Translations under genes and position numbers: made by a program
The notes under the pieces: generated by a model
Seen by the model: only the letters and a program-made list of their open reading frames with translations
The model's database searches: none
Told to the model about the DNA's origin: nothing
Shown here: positions 42,886 to 51,057 of the stretch, piece after piece
Position numbering within the stretch: position 1 is the first letter of the stretch
How the letters are laid out: the number at the start of each line of letters is the position of its first letter
Assembly: GCA_963783105.1 (NCBI GenBank)
Contig: CAWAMI010000007.1
Location: forward strand, 124,001-188,000
Direction: 5' to 3'
DNA: 64,000 nt
Source: JAVEDQ01 sp963783105
GTDB taxonomy: Bacteria > Actinomycetota > Actinomycetes > Frankiales > Frankiaceae

Positions 42886-43698
42886 TCAGCCCTTCAGCAG
42901 CGACAGGACCTGCTGCGGGGCCGCGTTGGCCTGCGCCAGCATGGCGGTGCCGGCCTGCATGAGGATCTGCGAGCGGCTGAACTCGGTCATCTCCTTGGCC
43001 ATGTCGGTGTCGCGGATCCGCGACTCGGAGGCCGCGAGGTTCTCCTGCGTGACCGAGAGGTTCGCGATCGAGTGCTCGAGGCGGTTCTGGGCGGCACCGA
43101 AGATGCCCCGCTGCGAGGAGACCGTGTCGACGGCGGCGTCGAGGGCGGTGATGGCCGCGGACGCGTTGCCCAGCGACAGGCCGTTGATGGCGAGGGCGCT
43201 CGCGCCCATGCCGGCCAGCGTCAGCGAGAGCTGCTCGCCCGAGTTCGCACCGACCTGGAAGGTCAGGGTGGCCGAGCCCGACAGCAGCAGCGTGCCGTTG
43301 AAGACGGTGCGGCCGGCGATGTCGTCGATCGCGCTGACGAGCTGGTTGACCTCGGCCTGGGCGGCGGCGATGGCGGTGGCGCCGTTGGAGCCGGTGTTGG
43401 CGGCCTGGACGGCGAGGTCGCGCATGCGCTGCAGCATGGCGTGGACCTCGGTCAGCGCACCTTCCGCCGTCTGGACGACGGAGATCCCGTCCTGGGCGTT
43501 GCGGACGGCCTGCTTGAGACCACCGATCTGGCTGCGCAGGTTCTCGCTGATCACCAGGCCGGAGGCGTCGTCGCCGGCCCGGTTGATCCGCAGACCGCTG
43601 GACAGCTTCTCCAGGCTCTTGCCCATCGCAGTGTCCGTCGCGGACAGGTTGCGGTAGGCATTGAACGCCATCGTGTTGGTGTTGACCCGAAGGCTCAT
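42886..43698 (-). CDS. fliC: Flagellin (copy 1)
   Basis: A 270-residue short flagellin made of D0/D1 parts with little of D2/D3. It begins MSLRVNTNTMAFNAYRNLS and has SGLRINRAGDDASGLVISENLRSQ. It ends ESRIRDTDMAKEMTEFSRSQILMQAGTAMLAQANAAPQQVLSLLKG. The central segment 140-200 differs most from copy 2. The leader is long and the ribosome site CCGGAAGGGACC contains GGA motifs in a small hairpin, suiting CsrA. Own promoter and terminator, so it is an independent unit. Confidence 0.98.
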   Translation of the reverse strand: MSLRVNTNTMAFNAYRNLSATDTAMGKSLEKLSSGLRINRAGDDASGLVISENLRSQIGGLKQAVRNAQDGISVVQTAEGALTEVHAMLQRMRDLAVQAANTGSNGATAIAAAQAEVNQLVSAIDDIAGRTVFNGTLLLSGSATLTFQVGANSGEQLSLTLAGMGASALAINGLSLGNASAAITALDAAVDTVSSQRGIFGAAQNRLEHSIANLSVTQENLAASESRIRDTDMAKEMTEFSRSQILMQAGTAMLAQANAAPQQVLSLLKG

Positions 43699-43771
43699 TG
43701 CCCGGTCCCTTCCGGTGGTTTCACGAGCCGGCGCGTCGGAGGGCCCGACGGCTTCCGTGCCGGCACAAAAC

Positions 43772-43817
43772 CCATCGCCCGAAGAACGGAGCTACGAAAG
43801 CAGCCATTCGGGTGAAT
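43772..43817 (-). promoter_or_regulatory. Putative sigma28-like promoter and ATTCACCC box of flagellin copy 1
   Basis: On the minus strand TTCG (43795-43798), 15 bp, GGCGATGG (43772-43779). ATTCACCC lies at 43810-43817, exactly 11 bp upstream of the -35, as for copy 2. Both boxes of the core promoter are imperfect; the shared geometry supports the call. The leader is about 70 nt. Confidence 0.45.
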
Positions 43818-43896
43818 GCGGAGCGGGATCGGCGCCCGGGACCCCGTGGAGCGGGGTCCGGGAGGGGCGCGGGGACCGAGTCGGTCCCGAGAAAGC

Positions 43897-43930
43897 CGTC
43901 AGCGGCCGCCCTGGAGGACGGCCGCTGACG
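43897..43930 (-). terminator. Terminator of flagellin copy 2
   Basis: CGTCAGCGGCCG (43897-43908) and its exact complement (43919-43930) form a 12-bp stem with a 10-nt loop, about 110 nt after the stop of the upstream flagellin. Two further hairpins at about 43835-43861 and 43872-43890 follow in the direction of transcription. The remaining part of this 343-bp gap is the copy 1 promoter region. Confidence 0.8.
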
Positions 43931-44041
43931 GGTTTTCCTGCTCGGGGGCGGGACCGGGCCGCCGCCGCGGACTCGTGGCTGAGTCCGCGCCGGCGGTGGA
44001 GGATCAGTCCCGCCGCTCCCCGATGTCCGTCAGCCGAACGA

Positions 44042-44854
44042 TCAGCCGCGGAGCAGGGACAGGACGCCCTGCGGGGCCGAGTTCGCCTGGGCGAGCATCG
44101 CGGTGCCGGCCTGCATCAGGATCTGAGCCTTGCTGAACTCGGTCATCTCCTGAGCCATGTCGGTGTCACGGATCCGGGACTCGGAGGCCGCGAGGTTCTC
44201 CTGGGTCACGGACAGGTTGGCGATCGTGTGCTCGAGGCGGTTCTGGGCCGCACCGAAGACGCCACGCTGGGTCGACACCGAGCTGATGGCGGCGTCGAGC
44301 GCGGTGATCGCCGTACCGGCGTTGCTCAGCGAGAGGCTGTTGATCGACAGGTCCGACGCGCCCATGCCGGCCAGGGTCACGGTCAGCGACTCGCCGGAGT
44401 TGGCGCCCACCTGGAAGGTGAGGCCGCTGGTGCCGGAGAGGAGCTGGGTGCCGTTGAACTTGGTGCGGCTGGCGATGTCGTCGATCGCGCTGACGAGCTG
44501 GTCGACCTCGGCCTGGGCGGCGGCGACGGCGGTGGTGCCGTTGGAGCCGGTGTTCGAGGCCTGGACGGCCAGGTCACGCATGCGCTGCAGCATGGCGTGG
44601 ACCTCGGTCAGCGCACCTTCTGCCGTCTGGACGACGGAGATGCCGTCCTGCGCGTTGCGGACGGCGGCCTTGAGGCCACCGACCTGGCTGCGCAGGTTCT
44701 CGCTGATGACCAGGCCGGCGGCGTCGTCGCCGGCCCGGTTGATCCGCAGACCGCTGGACAGCTTCTCCAGGCTCTTGCCCATCGAGTTGTCCGTGGCGGA
44801 CAGGTTGCGGTAGGCGTTGAACGCCATGGTGTTGGTGTTGACGCGAAGGCTCAT
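44042..44854 (-). CDS. fliC: Flagellin (copy 2)
   Basis: A 270-residue flagellin, nearly the same as copy 1 over both ends. Differences cluster in the middle, e.g. SRTKFNGTQLLSGTSGLTFQVGANSGESLTVTLAGMGASDLSINSLSLSNAGTAI. It ends QGVLSLLRG. The ribosome site TAGGAAGGGGAAGG carries two GGA motifs, again suited to CsrA. It is next to the large glycosyltransferase that may modify it. Equal length and conserved ends suggest a recent tandem duplication under selection. Confidence 0.98.
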   Translation of the reverse strand: MSLRVNTNTMAFNAYRNLSATDNSMGKSLEKLSSGLRINRAGDDAAGLVISENLRSQVGGLKAAVRNAQDGISVVQTAEGALTEVHAMLQRMRDLAVQASNTGSNGTTAVAAAQAEVDQLVSAIDDIASRTKFNGTQLLSGTSGLTFQVGANSGESLTVTLAGMGASDLSINSLSLSNAGTAITALDAAISSVSTQRGVFGAAQNRLEHTIANLSVTQENLAASESRIRDTDMAQEMTEFSKAQILMQAGTAMLAQANSAPQGVLSLLRG

Positions 44855-44907
44855 TGCCTTCCCCTTCCTAGGTGGTCTTCAGCGCGGCATCCTTACCGGC
44901 CCTCATT

Positions 44908-44953
44908 GCTTCGGTTCACGCTCCGTGGAGCTGATACGGCCGTCCGGGTGAAT
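44908..44953 (-). promoter_or_regulatory. Sigma28-like promoter and ATTCACCC box of flagellin copy 2
   Basis: On the minus strand TCAG (44931-44934), 15 bp, ACCGAAGC (44908-44915), with ATTCACCC at 44946-44953, 11 bp upstream of the -35. The arrangement is the same as for copy 1. The promoter lies between the glycosyltransferase gene end and the flagellin start. Confidence 0.55.
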
Positions 44954-44990
44954 CCCGGCGACGGGGCGTGACCCGAGCGGCGCAGAAACC

Positions 44991-47900
44991 TCAGCTCGCG
45001 GCGACCAGCAGCGAACGCATCTCGCGCGCCGGCCCGGCGAAGGCCTCGTCCAGGTCCGCAGGGAGCAGGTCGAGCAGCGCCACCGCCAGCCCGATGTCGC
45101 CCAGCTCGGCGGCGAGGGCGACGACGAACAGCACGTCCGGCACCTCGAGCACGGCGGGGTCGACGCCCGCGATCGCCTCGGCGGCGGCCTCCGGACGCCC
45201 CATCGCGTCCAGGCAGCGCGCACGCCCGACCCGCATGTACGGCTCGTCGCCCGCGAGGTGCCACAGCCGCAGCGCGAGCTCGGGGGACTCGGCCTCCTGC
45301 TGGCGGGCGGCGGCGACGACGGCGGCGCCGCTCATCCGGCGCAGCTCGGGCTGCATCCGCCGCCAGGTCCGCTCGACCTCGGAGATCTGCCACTCCTCGA
45401 CCCCGAGGGCGGCCAGCGCGGCGACCAGGGCGGCACGGTCGTCGTCGGGCAGGGTCTCGAGCAGCGGCTCGAGCACACCGGGCTCGCCGGCGGCGAGCCC
45501 GGCGAGCCGGTCGGCCCAGCGGTGCCCGTCGCCCGCGTCGGCGGCCCGGAGGGCGCGGTACAGCACCTGCCAGGCGGTGAACACGGTCGGATGCCGCTCG
45601 GCGAGAGGCAGCAGCAGCTCGACGGCCGCGTCGTGCTCGTCGGTCTCGAGGAGCAGGGCGCCGAGTATCGTCGCCGCGTCGCCGACCAGGGCGCCCTCGT
45701 CCCGCAGGCTCAGGACGAGCCGGGCGATCGTGGGGTCGGCGAGCTCGTCCCCGGCGCGGATCGCCTTCTCGAGCACCTCTCGGGCCCGGCCGCGCGAGCC
45801 GGGGGCCTGCGACTTCCAGTGCGCAATCGCGAGGGCGACGGCCGCCTGGGTGTAGGTGCAGTCTGCATCGAGGGCGCGCTCGGCGAACGGGATCGCCTCG
45901 GCGTGCCGGCCCTCGTCGTTGGCGATGGTCGCGAGGTTGCAGTAGGCCATGCGCCTCAGCAGCTCGGAGTGCTCGGGCAGCAGCTCGACGGCGGCGAGGA
46001 AGTGCTCCTTCGCCGCGGTCGGGTCCTGCGCGAGCATCTCGACGCGACCGCGTTCGAAGCGGGCCCGGCCGGGGTCGTTCCCGAGGTCGCCACCGACGTC
46101 GGCGGGCGCGCTCGAGGCCCCGTCGATCGGTCGGACAGCCTGCCCCGCGTCTTCGAGTTCGAGCCGGGTCAGCGTGGCGTTGCGGTCGACCTTCTTGCGG
46201 TCCAGCACCCGCCGGACCGCGTAGCCATCGTGGATGATGCGCGCGGCGTCGCTGCCGCTGGGGGTGGCCGGGGCGCCGTCCCGGCGGACCATCTGCTCGT
46301 GGATGCGCCCGGACCAGTGGCAGTCCGCGGCGCGCAGCAGACGCTGCGACGCGTTGTCGACCGAGGCGCCGCCGCTGCTCGAGTCCAGGTTGCGACAGAC
46401 GAGGAACACGACGTCGGCCGAGTTCTCCGCGAGCCCGCGGCGCCACGCGATGCCGTCCGGGCAGTCGAGGGTCTCGTCGGCGTCGAGCAGCAGACCCCAC
46501 GTGCCGGTGTGTTCGGCGAGGGAGGCGTTGCGGGCCGCGGCGAAGTCGTGCACCCAGGGGAAGTCGGTCCGTCGGGCGCCGAGGGCGGCGATGAGGTCGG
46601 GCGTGCCGTCGGCGGACCCGGTGTCGCAGATGACGACGTCGTCGACGAGGCCCGACACGGACTCGAGCGCCCGGGCGAGCGTCTCCTCCTCGTCCTTGAC
46701 GATCAGGACGGCGCCGACCAGGCCGGGGAGGGCGCGGTCGGCATCGACGCCGTGTCGCGCGCGCAGCGTACCCAGCTCTCCGCCGCCGCCGAAGCGCCAG
46801 CGGCCGGCCGCCGTGCCGCGCGGCAGTTCGGCGAGGTGGACGAACACGGAGTCGGCGCGCACGAGCCGCCCGTGCGCCGCGGTCAGTCGCAGGCAGAGGT
46901 CGATCCCGGCGATCTCCGGGTCGGCGAACGCGTCGTCGAGCCCGCCGACCGCCAGCAGGGACTCCCGCCGGACGGCCAGGCAGGCGCCGATCAAGGCCGG
47001 CACGTCCGTGACCGGCGGCCGGGCGGTTGCTCCGGTGCGGGCGCGGCGGCGGACCTGCTCGGCGAACGTCTCCATGCCCGGGACGTCGCGGTAGGTGACC
47101 CCCGGGGCGTGCTGGTGGCCCAGGTTGAGGTTGACCATGGGTCCAGCGGCGACGACGTCCGAGCCCTCGGCGTCGAGCGCGGCGATCAGGCCCTCGAGCC
47201 ACCGCCGGGTCACCCAGACCGCGGGGTCGAGCAGGACGACGACGTCGCCCCGCGCCGCGCGGATGCCGGCCGAGACCGGATGCACGCCGCTGCCGGGGAC
47301 GATGTTCGCCCAGCGCAGGGTGCGCAGGGCGCGGCTGCGATCCCAGTTGCCGCCCGGGTCGACGACGACCACCTCGGTGCCGTGCGGCAGGTGCGAGCGC
47401 AGCCGCCCGAGGCACCCCTCGAGCACCGGCACCTCGGCGTCCGCCACCACCACGACGCTGGTCGACACACGTCCGCGCGCGGGGCCGTCGTCGTTCGCTA
47501 CCCAGCCGGACAGCGAGGCGCGCGGCTCTGGCGCATGCGGGACGGGGCGCAGCGCGCGGGCCAGCACGGGCAGGCCCACGGCGTCGGTCGAGTCCAAGGC
47601 GGGGACGGCGTCGGTCCTGTCGTCGAGTTCGGCCACGGAGGCGCGACGGGCGACGAGGATCCCGAGGCGGTGGACGAACGGCAGCGGGTCGCCGGGCTCG
47701 TCCAGGCGACGGAGCAGCGCGCTCAGCCCGCCGAGGTCCGGCCGCTCGCGCGGATCGAGAACGGCGAGCCGCTCGTGCTCGGCCACCTCAGCCGCGGCGG
47801 CGAGCCCGCCGGGTACCACCACGACGTCGCCGTCGAGCCCCTCGACGGCCTGCCGGAGGGCGGCGGGCAGCTCGGACCGCTCGGCCGGGACCGCGAGGAC

Positions 47901-48086
47901 GAGTTCCAGGTCGAGGTCGCCCGGAGCGGTGCGGACGAGGACGTCGACCGCCGCGACGAACATGTCGACGGCGAGATCGGGCCAGACCGGCAGCACGAGG
48001 CTGCAGCCCCCGGCTGCCGGGACTCCGGCGTCGGCCGACGAGCCGGGGCGCTGGTTCGGGACGGGCGACGTCTGACCGCTGATCAC
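44991..48086 (-). CDS. Double GT2 glycosyltransferase with TPR-like C-terminus, candidate flagellin glycosylase
   Basis: About 1031 residues from the GTG used. Residues about 200-450 are one GT-A domain (VVVVADAEVPVLEGCLGRL, then SAGIRAARGDVVVLLDPAVWVTRRWLEGL), with a poor DxD position. Residues about 455-620 are a second (VGAVLIVKDEEETLARALESVSGLVDDVVICDTGSADGT...NASLAEHTGTWGLLLDADE), with an intact DAD metal site. The rest is helical and TPR-like (AKEHFLAAVELLPEHSELLRRMAYCNLATIANDEGRHAEAIPFAERAL). Position beside the flagellins and a sigma28-type promoter suggest O-glycosylation of flagellin. The GTG six codons upstream overlaps the -10 box; the one chosen is 7 nt after it. Confidence 0.85.
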   Translation of the reverse strand: MISGQTSPVPNQRPGSSADAGVPAAGGCSLVLPVWPDLAVDMFVAAVDVLVRTAPGDLDLELVLAVPAERSELPAALRQAVEGLDGDVVVVPGGLAAAAEVAEHERLAVLDPRERPDLGGLSALLRRLDEPGDPLPFVHRLGILVARRASVAELDDRTDAVPALDSTDAVGLPVLARALRPVPHAPEPRASLSGWVANDDGPARGRVSTSVVVVADAEVPVLEGCLGRLRSHLPHGTEVVVVDPGGNWDRSRALRTLRWANIVPGSGVHPVSAGIRAARGDVVVLLDPAVWVTRRWLEGLIAALDAEGSDVVAAGPMVNLNLGHQHAPGVTYRDVPGMETFAEQVRRRARTGATARPPVTDVPALIGACLAVRRESLLAVGGLDDAFADPEIAGIDLCLRLTAAHGRLVRADSVFVHLAELPRGTAAGRWRFGGGGELGTLRARHGVDADRALPGLVGAVLIVKDEEETLARALESVSGLVDDVVICDTGSADGTPDLIAALGARRTDFPWVHDFAAARNASLAEHTGTWGLLLDADETLDCPDGIAWRRGLAENSADVVFLVCRNLDSSSGGASVDNASQRLLRAADCHWSGRIHEQMVRRDGAPATPSGSDAARIIHDGYAVRRVLDRKKVDRNATLTRLELEDAGQAVRPIDGASSAPADVGGDLGNDPGRARFERGRVEMLAQDPTAAKEHFLAAVELLPEHSELLRRMAYCNLATIANDEGRHAEAIPFAERALDADCTYTQAAVALAIAHWKSQAPGSRGRAREVLEKAIRAGDELADPTIARLVLSLRDEGALVGDAATILGALLLETDEHDAAVELLLPLAERHPTVFTAWQVLYRALRAADAGDGHRWADRLAGLAAGEPGVLEPLLETLPDDDRAALVAALAALGVEEWQISEVERTWRRMQPELRRMSGAAVVAAARQQEAESPELALRLWHLAGDEPYMRVGRARCLDAMGRPEAAAEAIAGVDPAVLEVPDVLFVVALAAELGDIGLAVALLDLLPADLDEAFAGPAREMRSLLVAAS

Positions 48087-48093
48087 GAGGGTG

Positions 48094-48120
48094 GTATCGG
48101 TCACCCGGCTCGTTCACGAA
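48094..48120 (-). promoter_or_regulatory. Sigma28-like promoter, leaderless, of the glycosyltransferase
   Basis: On the minus strand TTCG (48117-48120), 15 bp, ACCGATAC (48094-48101), then 7 nt to the GTG at 48086. The spacing to the start codon is the same as for flgN and the CheX-like gene and predicts an mRNA without leader. Confidence 0.55.
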
Positions 48121-48160
48121 GCCGCGAATCGACGTTCGGCCGGGATCGACGTCCGCCGGA

Positions 48161-49051
48161 TCAGTTCAGGAAGTCGGCGAGGGAGGGCAGGTTGGACCGC
48201 GACGCGGCGGCGAGGGCGGCCTGGTAGCCGGTCTGCGACAGCTGCAGCTTGAGCGTGGCCTCGGCGATGTCGATGTCGGCGATGTCGGAGCGCTGCCGCT
48301 TGATGTCGTCGACGGTCGCGGCGCCGAGATCCTGCTGCCGGTCGACGCGGTTCTCGAGCGCACCCAGTTGACCGAGGGAGCGGGCGATGCCGTCGGACCG
48401 GGCCGTCAGCAGGTCCTGGTCGGAGCTGATCGCGGCGGTGTCGCCGTTGCGGAGGTCGGCCGCGAGCTTGTCGAGCGCGGAGAACAGATCGTTGCCGGCG
48501 CCCGCGTCGAAGCCGAACACCTCGGACCCGGGGAGGTTGACCTGGATCGTCATCGACGGGCCGATCTGGCGCTGGACGGCGCCGGAGTCGCCCGTGTAGG
48601 TCCAGACGCCGGCGACCTGGGCGACCGCCGTGTCCTGGAACCCCGAGAACACGCCGCGGTCGCCGATCTTCGTGTTGGCGATGTCCACGAGATGGTCGCG
48701 CAGCGCCGTCACCTCGTCGGCGAGCGCATCGCGCGAGGTCTGGCCGAGGCTGCCGTTGACGCCGTTCGTCGCGATCTGGCGAACCCGCTGCAGCGTGCTG
48801 CTGACGGACTGCAGCGCCCCGTCCGCGGTGTTCAACCAGCGCGAGGCGTCGCCGTTGGCGTGCTGGTAGGCGGCCCAGTCGGCCTCCTGCGAGGTGTAGC
48901 GCGAGGCGGTGACGGCGTCGGCCGGCGCGTCGCTCCACTTGTTGATCTTCTTGCCCGAGGACAGGTCGTTCTGCGCGTCGGCGACCCGGGAGAGCGAGGC
49001 CGTGAGGTTCTCGCGCATCGTGATGTAGTTCGTCGTCGAGGTGACCCGCAT
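48161..49051 (-). CDS. flgL: Hook-filament junction protein FlgL
   Basis: A 296-residue junction protein starting MRVTSTTNYITMRENLTASLSRVADAQNDLSSGKKINKWSDAPADAV, the flagellin-like D0/D1 of FlgL. FSGFQDTAVAQV and the end QRSDIADIDIAEATLKLQLSQTGYQAALAAASRSNLPSLADFL match the family. It connects FlgK to the filament. It begins 2 nt after the flgK stop, last gene of the flgN-flgK-flgL operon. Confidence 0.96.
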   Translation of the reverse strand: MRVTSTTNYITMRENLTASLSRVADAQNDLSSGKKINKWSDAPADAVTASRYTSQEADWAAYQHANGDASRWLNTADGALQSVSSTLQRVRQIATNGVNGSLGQTSRDALADEVTALRDHLVDIANTKIGDRGVFSGFQDTAVAQVAGVWTYTGDSGAVQRQIGPSMTIQVNLPGSEVFGFDAGAGNDLFSALDKLAADLRNGDTAAISSDQDLLTARSDGIARSLGQLGALENRVDRQQDLGAATVDDIKRQRSDIADIDIAEATLKLQLSQTGYQAALAAASRSNLPSLADFLN

Positions 49052-49053
49052 GA

Positions 49054-50436
49054 TCAGGCTCCGAGCCGGTTGATGAGGGTGTCCAGCATGGCGTCGGCGG
49101 TGGCGACGACCTTCGCCGCCGCCGAGTAGGCGTGCTGCCACTTGACGAGGTCGACCATCTCCTCGTCGATCGAGACGCCGTTGGTGCTCGAGCGGGTCTT
49201 CGCCGCGTTGGCGACCGCGGCGTTGGTCGCGCTGTGCGTGGCCGCGGCGCCGGAGGCGAGGGAGCCGAGCTTGCCGCCGACCGCGCGCAGGGCGTCGCCG
49301 ACGGTCGCGGTGGTGCCGTCGGGCAGCGTCACCGCGGCTCCGGAGCTGCGCAGGCGGGCCAGCACCAGGGCGTTGTTGCCGTCGTTCTTCGCGCCGGTCA
49401 GCGAGGCCGCGACCTTGTTGGCGGTGAGCGTCGCCGAGACGTCGATGGTGCTCGCGTCGGTGCCGGTGAAGAACGCCTGCCCGGTGCTCCCGTCGAGGCC
49501 GGTACCCGCGGCGTGCACGGTGTTGACGGCCGACATGAGGCCGGTCGCGACCGAGTCGAGCATCGCGTGCAGCTGCGGCAGGTCGACGCCGGTGACGGCG
49601 AGGTAGCCGCCGATCTCGCCGCCGGGGGAGGCGGACGTGCCGTCGTCGGTCCAGGTGACGGTGGGGGCGCCGCTGGTGGTGACGCCCGCGCTGAGTGTGA
49701 AGCTCTGCTCCCCGCGGACCAGGTTGCGCGAGCCGATGTAGACGTCGACGACGCCCATGCTGTTCTCGTGGGTGGTGACTCCCGCCAGCTGGTGCAGCTG
49801 GTCGATCGCGCGGTCGCGGCTGTCGAGCAGGTCGTTCGGCGACTGGCCGGAGGCGGTGGCGTCGAGGATCGACTTGTTCAGCCCGGCGATCGTCTTCGTG
49901 AGGTTGTTGATCTGGGTGACGTCGTTGGAGACCTGGCTCGCGGCGTCCGCGGTGACATCGGAGAGCTGCTTGGACGCGTCCCGGAGCGCCCGCGTCACTT
50001 CGCTGCCGGCGTTGAGGACGGCGTCGCGAGCGGCCGCGTCGGAGGGGGTCGTCGACAGGGCGTCGAAGGAGGCCCAGAAGGCGTCGAGCTTGGTCGCCAC
50101 CCCGTCGGAGACGGTGCCGAGGATGCCTTGCGTGCGGTCGAGGGTGTTGGACCGGGCGCCGGCGTAGCCGTCGGCGGCCGCCTCGCTGCGGAAGGCGACG
50201 TCGGCCAGCTGGTCGCGCAGCCGGTCGACGCTCGTGACGACGACCCCGTTGCCGCGCATGCCGTCGCTGCGCCCGCCGACGGTGGTGCCGGGGGTCGGCA
50301 CCGCGGCCGTCGTGCGCACGACCTGCTTGGTGTAGCCGTCGACGGTCGCGTTGGCGATGTTCTGGCTGGCGGCCTCGACGGCGCGCTGCGAGGCGAACAG
50401 CGCCGAGGAGCCGATGTTCAGCGTCGAGAAGGACAT
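49054..50436 (-). CDS. flgK: Hook-filament junction protein FlgK
   Basis: A 460-residue protein starting MSFSTLNIGSSALFASQRAVEAASQNIANATVDGYTKQVV, the FlgK D0. The end is EEMVDLVKWQHAYSAAAKVVATADAMLDTLINRLGA. DLPQLHAMLDSVATGLMSAVNTVHAAGTGLDG is the conserved middle. It is the first junction zone at the hook tip. It follows flgN by 6 nt. Confidence 0.97.
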   Translation of the reverse strand: MSFSTLNIGSSALFASQRAVEAASQNIANATVDGYTKQVVRTTAAVPTPGTTVGGRSDGMRGNGVVVTSVDRLRDQLADVAFRSEAAADGYAGARSNTLDRTQGILGTVSDGVATKLDAFWASFDALSTTPSDAAARDAVLNAGSEVTRALRDASKQLSDVTADAASQVSNDVTQINNLTKTIAGLNKSILDATASGQSPNDLLDSRDRAIDQLHQLAGVTTHENSMGVVDVYIGSRNLVRGEQSFTLSAGVTTSGAPTVTWTDDGTSASPGGEIGGYLAVTGVDLPQLHAMLDSVATGLMSAVNTVHAAGTGLDGSTGQAFFTGTDASTIDVSATLTANKVAASLTGAKNDGNNALVLARLRSSGAAVTLPDGTTATVGDALRAVGGKLGSLASGAAATHSATNAAVANAAKTRSSTNGVSIDEEMVDLVKWQHAYSAAAKVVATADAMLDTLINRLGA

Positions 50437-50442
50437 GGCCGC

Positions 50443-50970
50443 TCAGAGCGTCCCGGTGAAACGGGCCTCGGGGGCGGTGGGCTCCCACCGGGCTCCGGGA
50501 CCGTAGGTCGTGGCCGCCCCGTAGCCGGCACCCGCTCCGACCGGGGTCCGCGAGGTGGGCTCGGGAGCGCCGGTCAGCCGGTCCAGCGTGGCGGTGACCG
50601 ACGAGCCGCCGGAGGCGGCGAGGCGACGGGCCGCACCAGCCGCCTCCTCGAGGTCGGCGGCCAGCTCGAAGAGGGCCTTGTGGTGCTCGGCGAAGATGGT
50701 CCGCCAGGGCTCGGGAGCCTGCTCGGCGAGGACGCGCAGGGTGATCGCCTCGCTGGGGGAGCCGGACGATTCGGACAGCTCCTCGACCGCGAGCGTGCGG
50801 CGGAGCTCGATCTCGCGGACCTTGGTGGTGGCGCGGTCGACCTCCTCGGCCGCCCAGGGCAGGAAGCGCACCTGGCCGGCGACCAGCAGCTGGCGCAGGG
50901 AGACCAGCTTGAACAGCAGCAACTCGAGCAGCACCCGCTCGCGGTTGAGCAGCCCGGCCAACTTCTCCAT
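50443..50970 (-). CDS. flgN: Junction-protein chaperone FlgN
   Basis: A 175-residue helical protein (MEKLAGLLNRERVLLELLLFKLVSLRQLLVAGQVRFLPWAAEEVDRATTKVREIELRR), matching FlgN's long N-terminal helix hairpin. Its C-terminal 50 residues are Gly/Pro/Thr-rich and disordered. FlgN guards FlgK and FlgL before export and precedes them here. There is no ribosome site before the ATG; a GCCGATGA box 7 nt upstream points to a leaderless mRNA. Confidence 0.9.
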   Translation of the reverse strand: MEKLAGLLNRERVLLELLLFKLVSLRQLLVAGQVRFLPWAAEEVDRATTKVREIELRRTLAVEELSESSGSPSEAITLRVLAEQAPEPWRTIFAEHHKALFELAADLEEAAGAARRLAASGGSSVTATLDRLTGAPEPTSRTPVGAGAGYGAATTYGPGARWEPTAPEARFTGTL

Positions 50971-50977
50971 GTCGAGG

Positions 50978-51005
50978 TCATCGGCGCGGGAGAGCCTTCA
51001 GTGAA
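50978..51005 (-). promoter_or_regulatory. Sigma28-like promoter, leaderless, of flgN-flgK-flgL
   Basis: On the minus strand TTCA (51002-51005), 16 bp, GCCGATGA (50978-50985), then 7 nt to the flgN ATG at 50970. The -10 box differs from GCCGATAA at one position. Confidence 0.65.
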
Positions 51006-51057
51006 GTGCTCCCCCGGGGGAAGCTGTGCCGGCCTGAGCCGGGCGATGTGGCGGGTC

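Noticed and set aside
45258..48227. A 989-codon plus-strand frame
   Set aside because: It is fully antisense to the glycosyltransferase gene, which has clear domains; codon pattern and composition are those of a complement strand.
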